This document shows positions 36,701 through 46,607 of a stretch of 64,000 nt of DNA, in pieces (within the stretch, counting starts at the first letter, position 1; each line of letters begins with the position of its first letter). This DNA comes from Cystobasidium ongulense (Eukaryota > Basidiomycota > Cystobasidiomycetes > Cystobasidiales > Cystobasidiaceae), in assembly GCA_022835595.1 (NCBI GenBank), contig BQUP01000002.1, forward strand, positions 992,001 through 1,056,000. Direction: 5' to 3'. Under the pieces are notes generated by a model, which saw only the letters and a program-made list of their open reading frames with translations, was not told the DNA's origin and did no database searches. Both the position numbers and the translations under genes were made by a program.

Positions 36701-37506
36701 CAATGCTCTTTTGCGCTTTGAATACTGATTCGTTGCGCTATCGCCATTGACAGGATGATAGCCGCATGTTCCCCCGAACATGCATTCTTGAGGGTTGATA
36801 TAGTCTGGTCCAACGTATGACATGACAAAAATGAAGCCGAGGAAGACAGCTAATCCAAATAACTGAGCCAGAGTAGGTGTAGACCATCCTCCTTGTGAAG
36901 CCTTGCTCATTCCAGCAGCGGAAGCAGGAGCGTTCTTCTGCTTCTTCCGATGACTATGCTTGCCGAAGCTTATCTTTCTCATTGCTATACTCCTCCATAT
37001 CGCTCCCATGGCCCCGAAGCGAACATGAAACTGATGCAGTATCGACCAGATCACGAACAAGCCGATGAGGACGAACCAGAGGTAGTATGCATATCTCCAG
37101 CTTGGATAGCTGAGGGTGTGTGCGTCGAGATAGGGTTTCGTGAAGACGGTCTGTGTTGGAAGTTCGATTCAGATTGGAGTAGTGAGTTTATTCAACAAAT
37201 GCGTGTGGCGTGGCGGCGGTCGAGGTGGGTCGCGTTCCGATGCGTCGTTGGAATCAGCAAGTATCGCCGAGATGGAAGATATGCACTTACCAGCAAGTAG
37301 TACTCGGATACTTCCTGCCCTACAGGTGCTCCGGTTCCGGTCGGCTGCGCAGCCTGAGTATATTGGTTCGTTGCCTCATAGCTGCAGACATGGGATGTTT
37401 TAGCGGCGTGAAGCAGAGATGGTCAATAATGGACGCTACTTGGTAACATAAACGAGACGCACGTCGTTGAAGTGCCGGCTACACGGGCGAAGCTGATGGA
37501 AGCCAT
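33707..37506 (-). CDS. Ferric-chelate reductase, transmembrane (FRE family)
   Basis: A plasma-membrane flavocytochrome predicted to reduce extracellular Fe(III) or Cu(II) with cytosolic NADPH. It starts MASISFARVAGTSTT, and a good donor gtgcgt leads to YEATNQYTQAAQPTGTG. A helix YAYYLWFVLIGLFVIWSIL precedes the ferric-reductase domain. Haem-ligand helices include FWHRWIGRIIWILSTVHAGL and LFYYSHVLLVLIFLVTIVIH. The FAD site has WWQSHPYSIV, and the NADPH site has FAAGTGVTYTVSVL with CGPRSLNNLL near the end. Between the two NADPH-site halves lies an unusual low-complexity, phosphorylation-like insertion of about 300 residues (33960-34745). The C-terminus is LELITEDFFY. It is divergent from the mitochondrial exporter ATM1, which also serves iron metabolism. 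Confidence 0.9.
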
Positions 37507-37577
37507 GCTTGATGAAGCTGTGTTGTTGTGGTATTGGGATTAGCGACTCGAGTCGGTCGGAGTAGCTGGTCGATGTG

Positions 37578-37585
37578 TTTATATA
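37578..37585 (-). promoter_or_regulatory. TATA-like box of the ferric reductase gene
   Basis: tatataaa on the minus strand, about 70 bp upstream of the ferric reductase ATG. Position and match to the TATA consensus are the only support. Confidence 0.4.
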
Positions 37586-38030
37586 TCTCAATCCACCATT
37601 GTCCAGCACAGTCGCCTCTGTCCACTTCCTTTCTAGCTGTCCTGTCTACCTTTTCCTCCAAATCCTGCGTGCTTCTCGTTGGACGAAGGCTGAGCTGCGC
37701 GCAATTGTTCATGCACAGCTTTGCTTCGGCGCAATCAGAATGTCAATATTTAGAATTCAAGGTGGGGCCATAATAGAACAGGTTGGATCTAGATGCTACC
37801 GAGTCACGCTTGCATCTGAGATTTATAACATGCCCTCATCCATACAATCTACAAGCCGTATCGCTCGGCCTGCTCAGCAGCCGCCTGGACTGACAGTCAA
37901 ACGACATCGACAGAGCTGACACCCTGAAGCGCTCTGCCAGCTCGGTATACATTAGTCTGTTGTATAGAAGCCGTGCAGCACTGTCTCGAGCATCCTGCTG
38001 TCCCCCAGCTTGCCCTATACCATGTGCATC

Positions 38031-38037
38031 TATAAAA
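38031..38037 (+). promoter_or_regulatory. TATA box of ATM1
   Basis: tataaaa, a full consensus TATA box, lies 125 bp upstream of the ATM1 start codon and just before the palindrome. Confidence 0.5.
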
Positions 38038-38049
38038 GCGTGATCTCAT

Positions 38050-38069
38050 GCTTGAAGACGTCTTCAAGC
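38050..38069. promoter_or_regulatory. 20-bp perfect palindrome upstream of ATM1
   Basis: The half-site gcttgaagac is followed directly by its exact reverse complement. The centre gacgtc contains the ACGT core used by bZIP factors. It lies between the TATA box and the ATG, so it is a candidate operator for a dimeric factor or an element in the 5' leader. Confidence 0.5.
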
Positions 38070-38161
38070 TTCGGTGGTCGCCTTTCTTTTCTTTGCAACA
38101 GCGAGATACTGACATCCATAGACTAAGCCCGTCACATCATACAGCAGGCTCGACTGCAGCC

Positions 38162-41100
38162 ATGTACCGCTTGCAGGGCTCTCTCTCCTGCTTGCTGTCG
38201 TCGAGCACTCCCTACTCGTTTTGCGTAGCCGGAAGCAGTACGAGCAGTGCAGGCAGGCTCGCACGACAGCAGCAGCGATGGCGGCCTCGTTCGAGCCTCG
38301 TGCATGGACCACCCTCATCAACACGACTCTCTTCAAGCTCCTCATCCTCCAACTTCCCTGCTGCTCGTCCGGCTTCTCTGTCCAGGCCACCATCACCGAT
38401 CACCTCATTCAGGAAGCCATCATTACAGTCATATCCATCGCATCCATGCATTCGCTGTTTCGCACATCTAGCAAACAGGTCGGCTGAAAAGGCAGATGGT
38501 CCTAAAGCTCCTTCTCCTTCCTCGTCGGCGGCGAAAGCCAGCTCAAGCCCGCCGGGTATACCGCTAGACAAGATCAAGACTGCCAGTGTAGATACTACAC
38601 CTGCTTCCAGCATCGATGGGAACCCCAAGACAACCAACAAAGAACAGAGACTGCGTGATATTCAGATCATAAAGAGATTGCTGCCTAATATCTGGCCCAA
38701 AGGCGATATGGGCACTAAAGCTAGAGTAATGATAGCTATCGCTCTGTTAATAGGAGGAAAGGTATGCTCTTCACAGCTACCAAATCTGAACAGACGTCGC
38801 TTTGAGTAACCCAACTTCCTTCTTAGCTGTTAAATGTCCAAGTCCCATTCTATTTCAAGAGCATTGTCGATTCCCTGAATATACCTCTGGCAGAACTGTC
38901 GACAGAACAGACAGTCTGGACAGTAGCAGGGACAGCAATAGTAGGCTGTAAGTGCACCCTAGCGCGATACGTGTCGTGTAAACTTTTTGCTGAGCGTCGG
39001 TCCGTTTTTCAAAACTGGGCCTAATACAAACAGACGGCCTAGCACGTGTCTTTTCATCATTATTCAACGAACTGAGAAATGCTGTATTTGCGAATGTCGC
39101 TCAAGGTGCAATAAGAAGAGTAGCAAAATCCGTCTTTACTCATTTGTTGAATCTGGACGTTAGCTTTCATTTGGCTAGAAACACTGGTGGTTTGACTAGA
39201 GCTATTGATAGGGGAACCAAGTGAGCTTGCAGCAGATAGCTTTTTTGAGTGAAAATGCCTTTGTAGCGCTGACACAGTATACTTTGGTTAAAGGGGAATC
39301 TCTTTCCTACTCACATCTGTTCTGTTTCACGTTGTGCCGACAGCACTGGAGATCTCGATGGTTTGTGGTATCCTAGTAGGCTCCTTTTGATCCGTAAGCG
39401 ATTCAAGGTGGCCCTGAACTAACGAACCCGCGTTATATTAGAGCTATAACTTCGGTATCAACTTCGCTACAGTCACGCTAATGACCATGGCAGCATATAC
39501 ATGGTTCACAATCCGAACAACGAGTTGGAGAATGAAATTTAGGAGAGAAGCGAATCAAGCGGATAATAAAGCTGCTAGTCTTTCAGTCGATTCACTGATC
39601 AATTACGAAGCTGTCAAGGTGAGCATCAATATCATTTTGCTTTTTGCTGAAACATAGCCCTTTATAGAATTACAAATTTGTTGATTGCGTTACCGTGTTT
39701 CTATTTTTACAGCACTTCAACAATGAAAAGTACGAAATTAAACAATACGACGCTGCTATGAAAGATTATGAAAAGTCATCTGTTAAAATCGCTACTTCTT
39801 TGGCCTTGCTAAATTCTGGTCAAGGTGCTATCTTCTCTTCCGCTTTGACGGTGATGATGTATCTTGCTGCTAAGGAGGTATTGGCTGGTAAGTGCTGTCC
39901 ATACATGACTCGAGAGGATTTCAACAGGCGAAGTACTGAAGTCTCCACTCTGCGGTCTTCTAGGTAATATGACAGTTGGTGACCTTGTCATGGTCAATCA
40001 GCTTGTTTTCCAATTGTCCCTACCACTCAACTTCCTTGGAACTGTCTACCGGGAACTGCGCCAGAGTTTGATTGATATGGACGCGCTCTTTAGCTTGCAG
40101 AACGTCAAGCTGGCTGTCGATGTGAGCAATCACTTGCCAACGATTTCATCACTTCGCCGAACGACAAATGCTGACTAGTAATGCTGCTACTAACGGCATG
40201 CGTTTGATATTACAGGACAAGCCCAATTCCAAAGCGCTTGCCGTCAAAGGAGGCGAAATCAAGTTTGAGAATGTTGATTTCGGGTATAGAACAGACCGAC
40301 CAATCTTCAAAGATTTATCATTCACTGTTCCAGCTGGTAAAAAAGTCGCGATAGTAGGACCATCAGGGTGTGGTAAATCAACAGTTCTAAGACTGTTATT
40401 CAGATTTTATGATCCGGAAAATGGTAAAATTACAATAGATGGACAAGATTTAAAAGATGTACAAATTGACTCTTTACGTCAGAATATTGGTGTCGTTCCT
40501 CAAGATACTCCTCTCTTCAATTCTGATATCTTGAGAAATGTTAGATATGGTAGAATGGACGCTACAGACGAGGAAGTCAAAGAAGCTGCTAGGAAAGCTA
40601 ATATTTTACAAACTATTGAAGCTTTACCGGAACAGTGGAACACCAAAGTCGGAGAAAGAGGATTGTAAGTATTGCGGGGTTTATCGTTACTCCCTTGATC
40701 AGTTCTGCTTGCTGACTCCTCGTCACTGGCATACAGAATGATCAGCGGGGGTGAAAAGCAAAGATTGGCAGTCGCCCGTCTCCTGTTGAAGGATGCGCCT
40801 ATCCTATTCTTCGATGAAGCGGTAGGTTAGCGTGCTACCAGTGAGGTGGATCCTGACTGATGTAATTGCCTATATACAGACATCAGCACTCGACACATAC
40901 ACCGAAGCGGACGTTATGCGCAACATCAACTCCAGCTTGCTGGACAAGCAACGGACAAGCGTGTTCGTTGCACACAGACTGCGCACGATAGCAGATGCTG
41001 GTATGTCCTCCTGCTCGCTACAACGAGGCGGCCTCATGCCATACTGACGATATAATGACTTTCTCCCCCAGATCTCATCATCGTACTCAAGGAAGGCAAA

Positions 41101-41256
41101 GTAGCGGAACAAGGGACACATGCTGAGCTTATGGCGAACAATGGCGTCTACGCAGATCTTTGGGTCGCGCAGAGCCATGAACGAGCGGTTGATGCTGTAA
41201 GAGACGAGCATGTTGACGAGGTCCTTACAGAGGAGGACAAGCCGAAGAACGCATGA
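38162..41256 (+). CDS. ATM1: Mitochondrial ABC exporter ATM1
   Basis: A half-size ABC transporter of the mitochondrial inner membrane that exports a glutathione-linked sulfur/Fe-S precursor for cytosolic Fe-S assembly. The start [20 protein letters not shown] opens an Arg/Ser-rich presequence of about 120 residues. Membrane-domain blocks include [51 protein letters not shown] and [15 protein letters not shown]. The nucleotide-binding domain has Walker [16 protein letters not shown]-like [13 protein letters not shown], signature [13 protein letters not shown], Walker B ILFFDEA with TSALDT split by an intron, and H-loop [24 protein letters not shown] follows. At least ten exons. ALG8 follows on the same strand after about 170 bp. 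Orthology is clear from the combination of presequence and ATM1-type core. Confidence 0.94.
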
Positions 41257-41424
41257 GGAGTGTCGTATGGATGTATATAAGGATAGTATCCGTTATAATA
41301 TCACATGTACAATGTCTATCTTGCCTCAGTCACGTGCACCGGCATTTTGATGGTCTGGAGGCGGACCCATTTGACGCGGCTCTCTTCTAGCCAGCTTGCA
41401 CAATCCAGCTTTCATGGCTGCAGT

Positions 41425-43672
41425 ATGGCCGCCAAGTCATCAATAGCCGCATATGCGCGTTCCAAAGTCGGCCGCGAAGAGCTCGACCTGCTTGTGGCTT
41501 CGACATTTGCCAAAGTCCTGCTCTTCCCAGCATAGTGGGTGCACCTCGACGTGTGTGTAAAACATCTGCGCTGATAGACCACTGTGTGCAGTCGCAGCAC
41601 AGACTTTGAGGTGCATCGCAACTGGCTTGCCGTGACGCAGCTGCCATTGCGGCAGTGGTACCACGAGGTGAGTTTGGATTGGCCTTGTTGATGCTTTCCA
41701 GCTGGGAGTGAGAGCTGACAATTCGACCACGCAGAACACTTCGGAGTGGACTTTGGATTATGTGGATAACGTTCACTCACTCGATGATGTCTGGATCACG
41801 CTGAAGCCCGTCCGCAGCCACCCTTCTTCGCATACTTCCAGCGAGCTCTCTCGAGTCTGGCTTTCCTCGTCCATCCTGAGATCACGCGCATATCGAAAGA
41901 AGCAATAGCGACATGGCAAGTCATAGCTTTTCAGCGTACCTCTGTTCTGGCATCCGAGATAGTCCTGCTGGCTGCACTTCACAGGTGGGTTTTTCCGCTT
42001 GATCTGAGCAAGCATGCATACTGAATTGAATACGATGCTACAGATATCTGAAGACCACAGACTCGACGGCACGCATTATAGCTGCATCCCTCTTCCTGCA
42101 TCCTGGGTTGCTCATAGTTGACTCGATACACTTTCAATATAATGGCATGTTACATGGTCTGCTCCTGCTGAGTCTGGTAAACGCACGCGATGTATGTCCA
42201 GCATCAGTTGGATATTATAGGCCTGAAGCTGACCTTACTCTCGCAGGGCAAACTCGCAATGTCGGCAGTCTTCTTCGCGATACTCTTGAACTTCAAGCAC
42301 ATATTCGTGTACCTCGCACCTCCGTATCTGGTCTACTTGCTGAGAGCATACTGCTTCTCCGGACAAGGTACGTCGTACTCTACAATATCAGTCTTCAGAA
42401 TGGTAACAAATTGAATTTGCAACAGGTGCTTTCCAACCGCATCGCTTTGTACTACTGGGCATGATCGTGGGCTTTGTCGCCTTCTTCTCGTTCGCACCCT
42501 TCCTGTATGCCGGGGGGTTCTCGGAAATGCAACAAATCCTCTCGAGACTCTTCCCCTTCCAGCGCGGCTTAAATCATGCGTACTGGGCCGGTAAGTCTGT
42601 TGAACTCGCCTCGTACACGAGTGAATGTCAATGATATGTCCTCCACAAAGGCAATATTTGGGCACTATATAGCGCTACAGACCGAATCCTTGTCAAGTGT
42701 AAGCCGGGAGCGAGATTTCCGTGCTTGATAATCTGACTGAAAATGTGCTTTACAATAGATCTCTTGGCCAGAGGCCTCCCAGTCTCGAGTGCTGCACGAC
42801 ACTCCGCCTCGCGGGGCTTGATCGGCGATATAGCTTTTGGCGTCCTTCCTGAACCAAAGCCAATCCACTGCTTTCTCATCGCCATAGCGTTGAACGCGGT
42901 GAGTCTCTCTCATGCCGAATCCACCACAAACACGCGCTGATGTTTCCCACTGCAAGCTATACGTGTCGAAGCTCTGGTCTGCACCTAGCTATCAACGCTT
43001 CCTGAAGGCCGTGACTCTGTCAGCATTCACTTCATTCTTATTTGGCTTTCATGTGCACGAGAAAGCTATCTTGCTTGTTCTGTTCCCGCTCAGGTAAGCC
43101 CGATCTACTACTTCTGCTCCAGGGCACTTCACATTATTAACAAATGCACACATCCGATAGCTTACTGGCCACGGCGGATTATGCTCACTATCGCATTTTC
43201 CTGCTAACATCGGCCGCTGGCATTGTAGCTTTGTTCCCACTGCTGATCAACTCAATGGGTGGGTCGATCCGAAGACTGGATGCGGAATCTTCATTACTGA
43301 GCGTCGTCCGATTATTTTACAGAAACGCCCATTAAGCTCATCTACAGTGCTGTGTGGTTCTCCATAGTAATGCCTCTGCTGTCGAAAGCAGTTCCACGGC
43401 CATCGCCTAGCTCACTGGAGATCCTCTTATACTACGGAGAATCACTATATTTGGCAGGCTTCCCGCTACTCCAGCTATTCGTATCAGTCATACATCCTTG
43501 GTATTTCCGTTCAGCACCTACTAAAACAATGGAAGAGCTCGTCGACTGGGACATGGAGCCAGCTCGACCGTCGATGCAGTTCCTTCCTCTCATGGCCACT
43601 AGTGTATATTGTGCAATAGGCATCATTTGGTCGTGGTTGAGATTCAGCTATTTGTACTTCTGCGACAAGTAG
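41425..43672 (+). CDS. ALG8: Dolichyl-P-Glc: Glc1Man9GlcNAc2-PP-dolichol alpha-1,3-glucosyltransferase
   Basis: An ER multi-pass enzyme that adds the second glucose to the lipid-linked oligosaccharide for N-glycosylation. ATG 41425-41427 starts [35 protein letters not shown] then [19 protein letters not shown] give the luminal catalytic loop with the acidic residues of the ALG6/ALG8 family. [20 protein letters not shown] and [20 protein letters not shown] are characteristic membrane/loop blocks. [40 protein letters not shown] and the final [13 protein letters not shown] match ALG8 better than ALG6. About nine exons. An in-frame Met at 41305 exists, but it would leave little leader, so 41425 is preferred. 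Confidence 0.9.
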
Positions 43673-43790
43673 CCGGAGAAGGTGAACAAGCTTAAATGAA
43701 TGTGTTACAGGGTAGACAACGATAAGCAGAGCAGGAAAGACATTAACTTCAGGAGGCAAAGAACCATGCGTCCCCTCCATCTGAACTGCC

Positions 43791-46153
43791 TCATTCTTTG
43801 ATCTCTTCCTCCGCTTCAAAAACGCTCGACTGTGATTGTGACGCAGTATCACTAGCCATTGAGGCTGCTGGAATTGCTCGATGTAGCAGAGATCCCGCCC
43901 CCTTCACTATCGATGATAGCTGTTCGCCTAATTTGAGTGTGAAGCCGGAAGGAGTGCCAGGAGCGCTGGAGCCGTCGATTGAATCGGACGGGGCCGGTGA
44001 TAATGCATTAAAGTCGTGAGGAGTAGAGCCGGACAGAGGACTGGGAATATCTCCATCGATCACGGGAATGCTCATTGAGATGAGATTCTTCAGGAGCTGA
44101 TTTCCTCCTAGAGCCAAGTCTCCTGGAATGCTATCAGTTTGGACAACGTCTGTATTGATTGAATCTCGACTTGTCACTTCGACAGTCGTCTCCTCAAAGG
44201 TGACTTCCTCGATATTGACTTCATAATCTAGATCTTCCACGTCCGTCAAAGAGGAATCGCTGCGAGCCGAATCTTTCTTCTTGCCTTTCTTTGGCTTGGT
44301 CGTCTTGACTTTGCGTTTTGAACCATAACTGACGTCGGCTTCGCTGTCCTCCTCAGAAGAGGATGAATCGCTCCGCTTTCGCTTGCGAGTACCTGTGATT
44401 TCTCGGCGTACTGCCTTGCGTGCCTTGACGATAGACGAGGTGCTAGCTTCTTGCGTTTGAGTTCGCGCACTTCGTCGAGAGCCTTGTGTGATCGTGACCG
44501 TTGTTCGTACTAGGTTAGCTTTGTGCACTTGCTTCCGTAAGGATGCTACCTGTCCAGGCTGGTGACCAGAGCGCGTGCGTCTGGCAGCCGGATCTTCCGG
44601 TAGAACAACTTTAACCTTCTTGGTTGGCTTTTCGGGCTTCTTGTAGGCACCTTTCTTGTTCCTAGTACACGTAGTATGGTCAGCAAAGCGAGGCGATATT
44701 GGGCAGATGTCTCACTTTTTGCAGGTCAAGCAGAGGCAGTTCTCATTGTTTGGCCCAAAATATTCTGAGCCATAGAAGGTCAGTAGCTCCTGAATCCGGA
44801 GCATGTTAAGCTTTTGCGCAATTATTCAATGACAAGCGCCTGACAACCTACATCATTCGGCTCGATGGGCCTGACAACTTTGAAGCATAGACCTTTCCCC
44901 GATCGGATCAATTCGACATTGGGATTACAGTCGTGCTGCAATGAACATTATCAGCAAGGTATAGCTAAGAGCAGGTCAATCTGCTTACATTAACAAAGCG
45001 ACCGGGTCCGAGAAAAAGCTGAACGCAGTGCTTTGATTGATTATAGATGACGCTGAACTGTGGCAAATGTTTATAAGATCATATTATGACTGCACAGGCA
45101 AGCCCTCCGGAAACCTACATCTGCCTGCAGCTGGGCCTGGTCCAGTTGCATCTCTTGGTCTTCCTCGCTTGTGATATCTGCCGCACTGCCATAGAGGCGC
45201 AGACGCTCGTGAATTTGATATGCTCTCAGTGACTTCACTCCAAGATCTAAAGGTGGACCAAATTCCTTTTTGATGGGTGTAGAAGCGCCGGACCTCGCTG
45301 GCGAGCCTTGCGGCGTGCACGAAGATGCTTGACTGCCTTCAGCTACTCCCAGTGGCGTACTCCCAGGTTCAAGCGTATGTTCCGGCTCACTAGGAGCAAG
45401 CTCTGGAGCAGCAACGGCCACCGCTGTTGCTTTGCCTTTGCCTTTCTTGGACGTAGGCGGTATGTATCGAGACGTTTCGAAGAGCTTGAAAGGGCTGTCA
45501 GGGGTGAAAAGCTCCATGTAGCGATCGACATGCCTGAAGATATTGCGATGCAAGTCAGTTGGCACGGACCCATCTTGGAGAACTTTAACGAACATCACAA
45601 AATGATTCCATTCAGTCTGGTGCCTCTTCTTTTGCAGGTGTGTCTTGATTGTTCCTTTTCTGAAGACGGAAAAGTCCGACTCAGCGATGCGATCGGGGCA
45701 TGGGCCGGCCTACACACTCACTTGAGAAGCTTGAAACTTCCTTCACGAGGCGACAGTTCTCCTGCCCTGACCTTCAGAGAGTCAATTGTGAGATGCGCGC
45801 TGGTCTGCATGGGTATGAGAACAATAGGAAATGCCTCACCATCTTCAGTATATCCAAATAGGAATCCCATACCACAGATGCATTGGTCGAGAATTCGTCT
45901 CTATTGAACTTGCGCGTGATCCGCCGGTCTTTGTCGTGTCGTTTCTGTTGAATCAGTAGTGTCAGCTGTTGCTATCATGGGTTAGTAACTGAATAGTTGC
46001 CGACCCGAAAGAGTCCCAAGTCTACAAACAAAAAACTGTGTGAAAGACGTCAGCTTAAGGCTGTCGAGCTTGTTTCTTGAATACCTACCTCAATAGATCA
46101 TCGTCTTGCTTGCAGTGTTCTAAGAGAGACCATCTTTCACCCGGTTTTGGCAT
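43791..46153 (-). CDS. SET9: Histone H4-K20 methyltransferase SET9 (SUV420 type)
   Basis: A SET-domain enzyme predicted to methylate histone H4 lysine 20 in the nucleus. HRNIFRHVDRYMELFTPDSP and FETSRYIPPT match the pre-SET part of Set9. Then SLRAYQIHERLRLYGSAADI, FSVIYNQSKHCVQLFLGPG and RFVNHDCNPNVELI, the RFxNHDC motif that binds cofactor. YFGPNNENCLCLTCKK gives the post-SET cysteines. The C-terminal half (43791-44690) is a charged Ser/Lys tail. The 5' end is uncertain. MPKPGERWSLLEHCKQDDDL at 46153 followed by gtaggt is a good first exon. Between 45700 and 45960 two frames compete, and I favour the one giving CGMGFLFGYTEDGEAFPIVL. Confidence 0.85.
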
Positions 46154-46300
46154 TGCGACCACCTATAACGGCGCTCGCCAACCTTTTATAGTAGAAGATG
46201 TAGGAGGCCTAATAGAACCGCGAAATAACGCTCGTCGGCACGGTATAGCGCGTGAAAGTCGTATACCTCTATCGAAAGAGCGCTCAGAGAACAACTGAGC

Positions 46301-46377
46301 ACGCGTCCACGGCCGATAAGTGAATTGTCGGGAGCAAAGAAGGATCAGAATGTCCAAAGGGAGCTCTGCGCACGCGT
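46301..46377. promoter_or_regulatory. Two MluI cell-cycle-box-like sites upstream of SET9
   Basis: ACGCGT occurs at 46301-46306 and 46372-46377, each within the 9-bp word gcacgcgtc. Both sit 150-225 bp upstream of the proposed SET9 start. ACGCGT is the core bound by fungal MBF-type factors in G1/S genes. The rest of 46154-46607 shows no gene. Confidence 0.4.
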
Positions 46378-46607
46378 CGACTTTGGCCACAACAGGCGAT
46401 CAAGAGCAGAGGCTCAATATATTCAGTGAACAATGAATAGCGAAACGTTGCATGAGATAGTACAACGACCCTTGAAGTCCTAACGAATCACAAGAACGAT
46501 AGCGACGACGTCGAAATAAAAATGCATGACCAGATACAATGCTACAGCATGCGTTTCTGACTAGCCGGCAATGGTCAATAGTTTGCAAAATGAATGATGA
46601 AAAAACA

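Larger units (their letters stand above)
37507..38161. promoter_or_regulatory. Divergent promoter of ferric reductase and ATM1
   Basis: 655 bp between two outward-facing start codons of iron-related genes. It holds a TATA-like box on each side, a CCAAT box in reverse orientation at 37533-37537 (attgg) and a 20-bp perfect palindrome at 38050-38069. No GATA-factor element (ATCWGATAA) was found by eye. Shared iron control is an inference from gene content. Confidence 0.55.

Noticed and set aside
41305-41424. In-frame upstream Met for ALG8
   Set aside because: It would extend the protein with residues unlike the family N-terminus and lies only 48 bp after the ATM1 stop.
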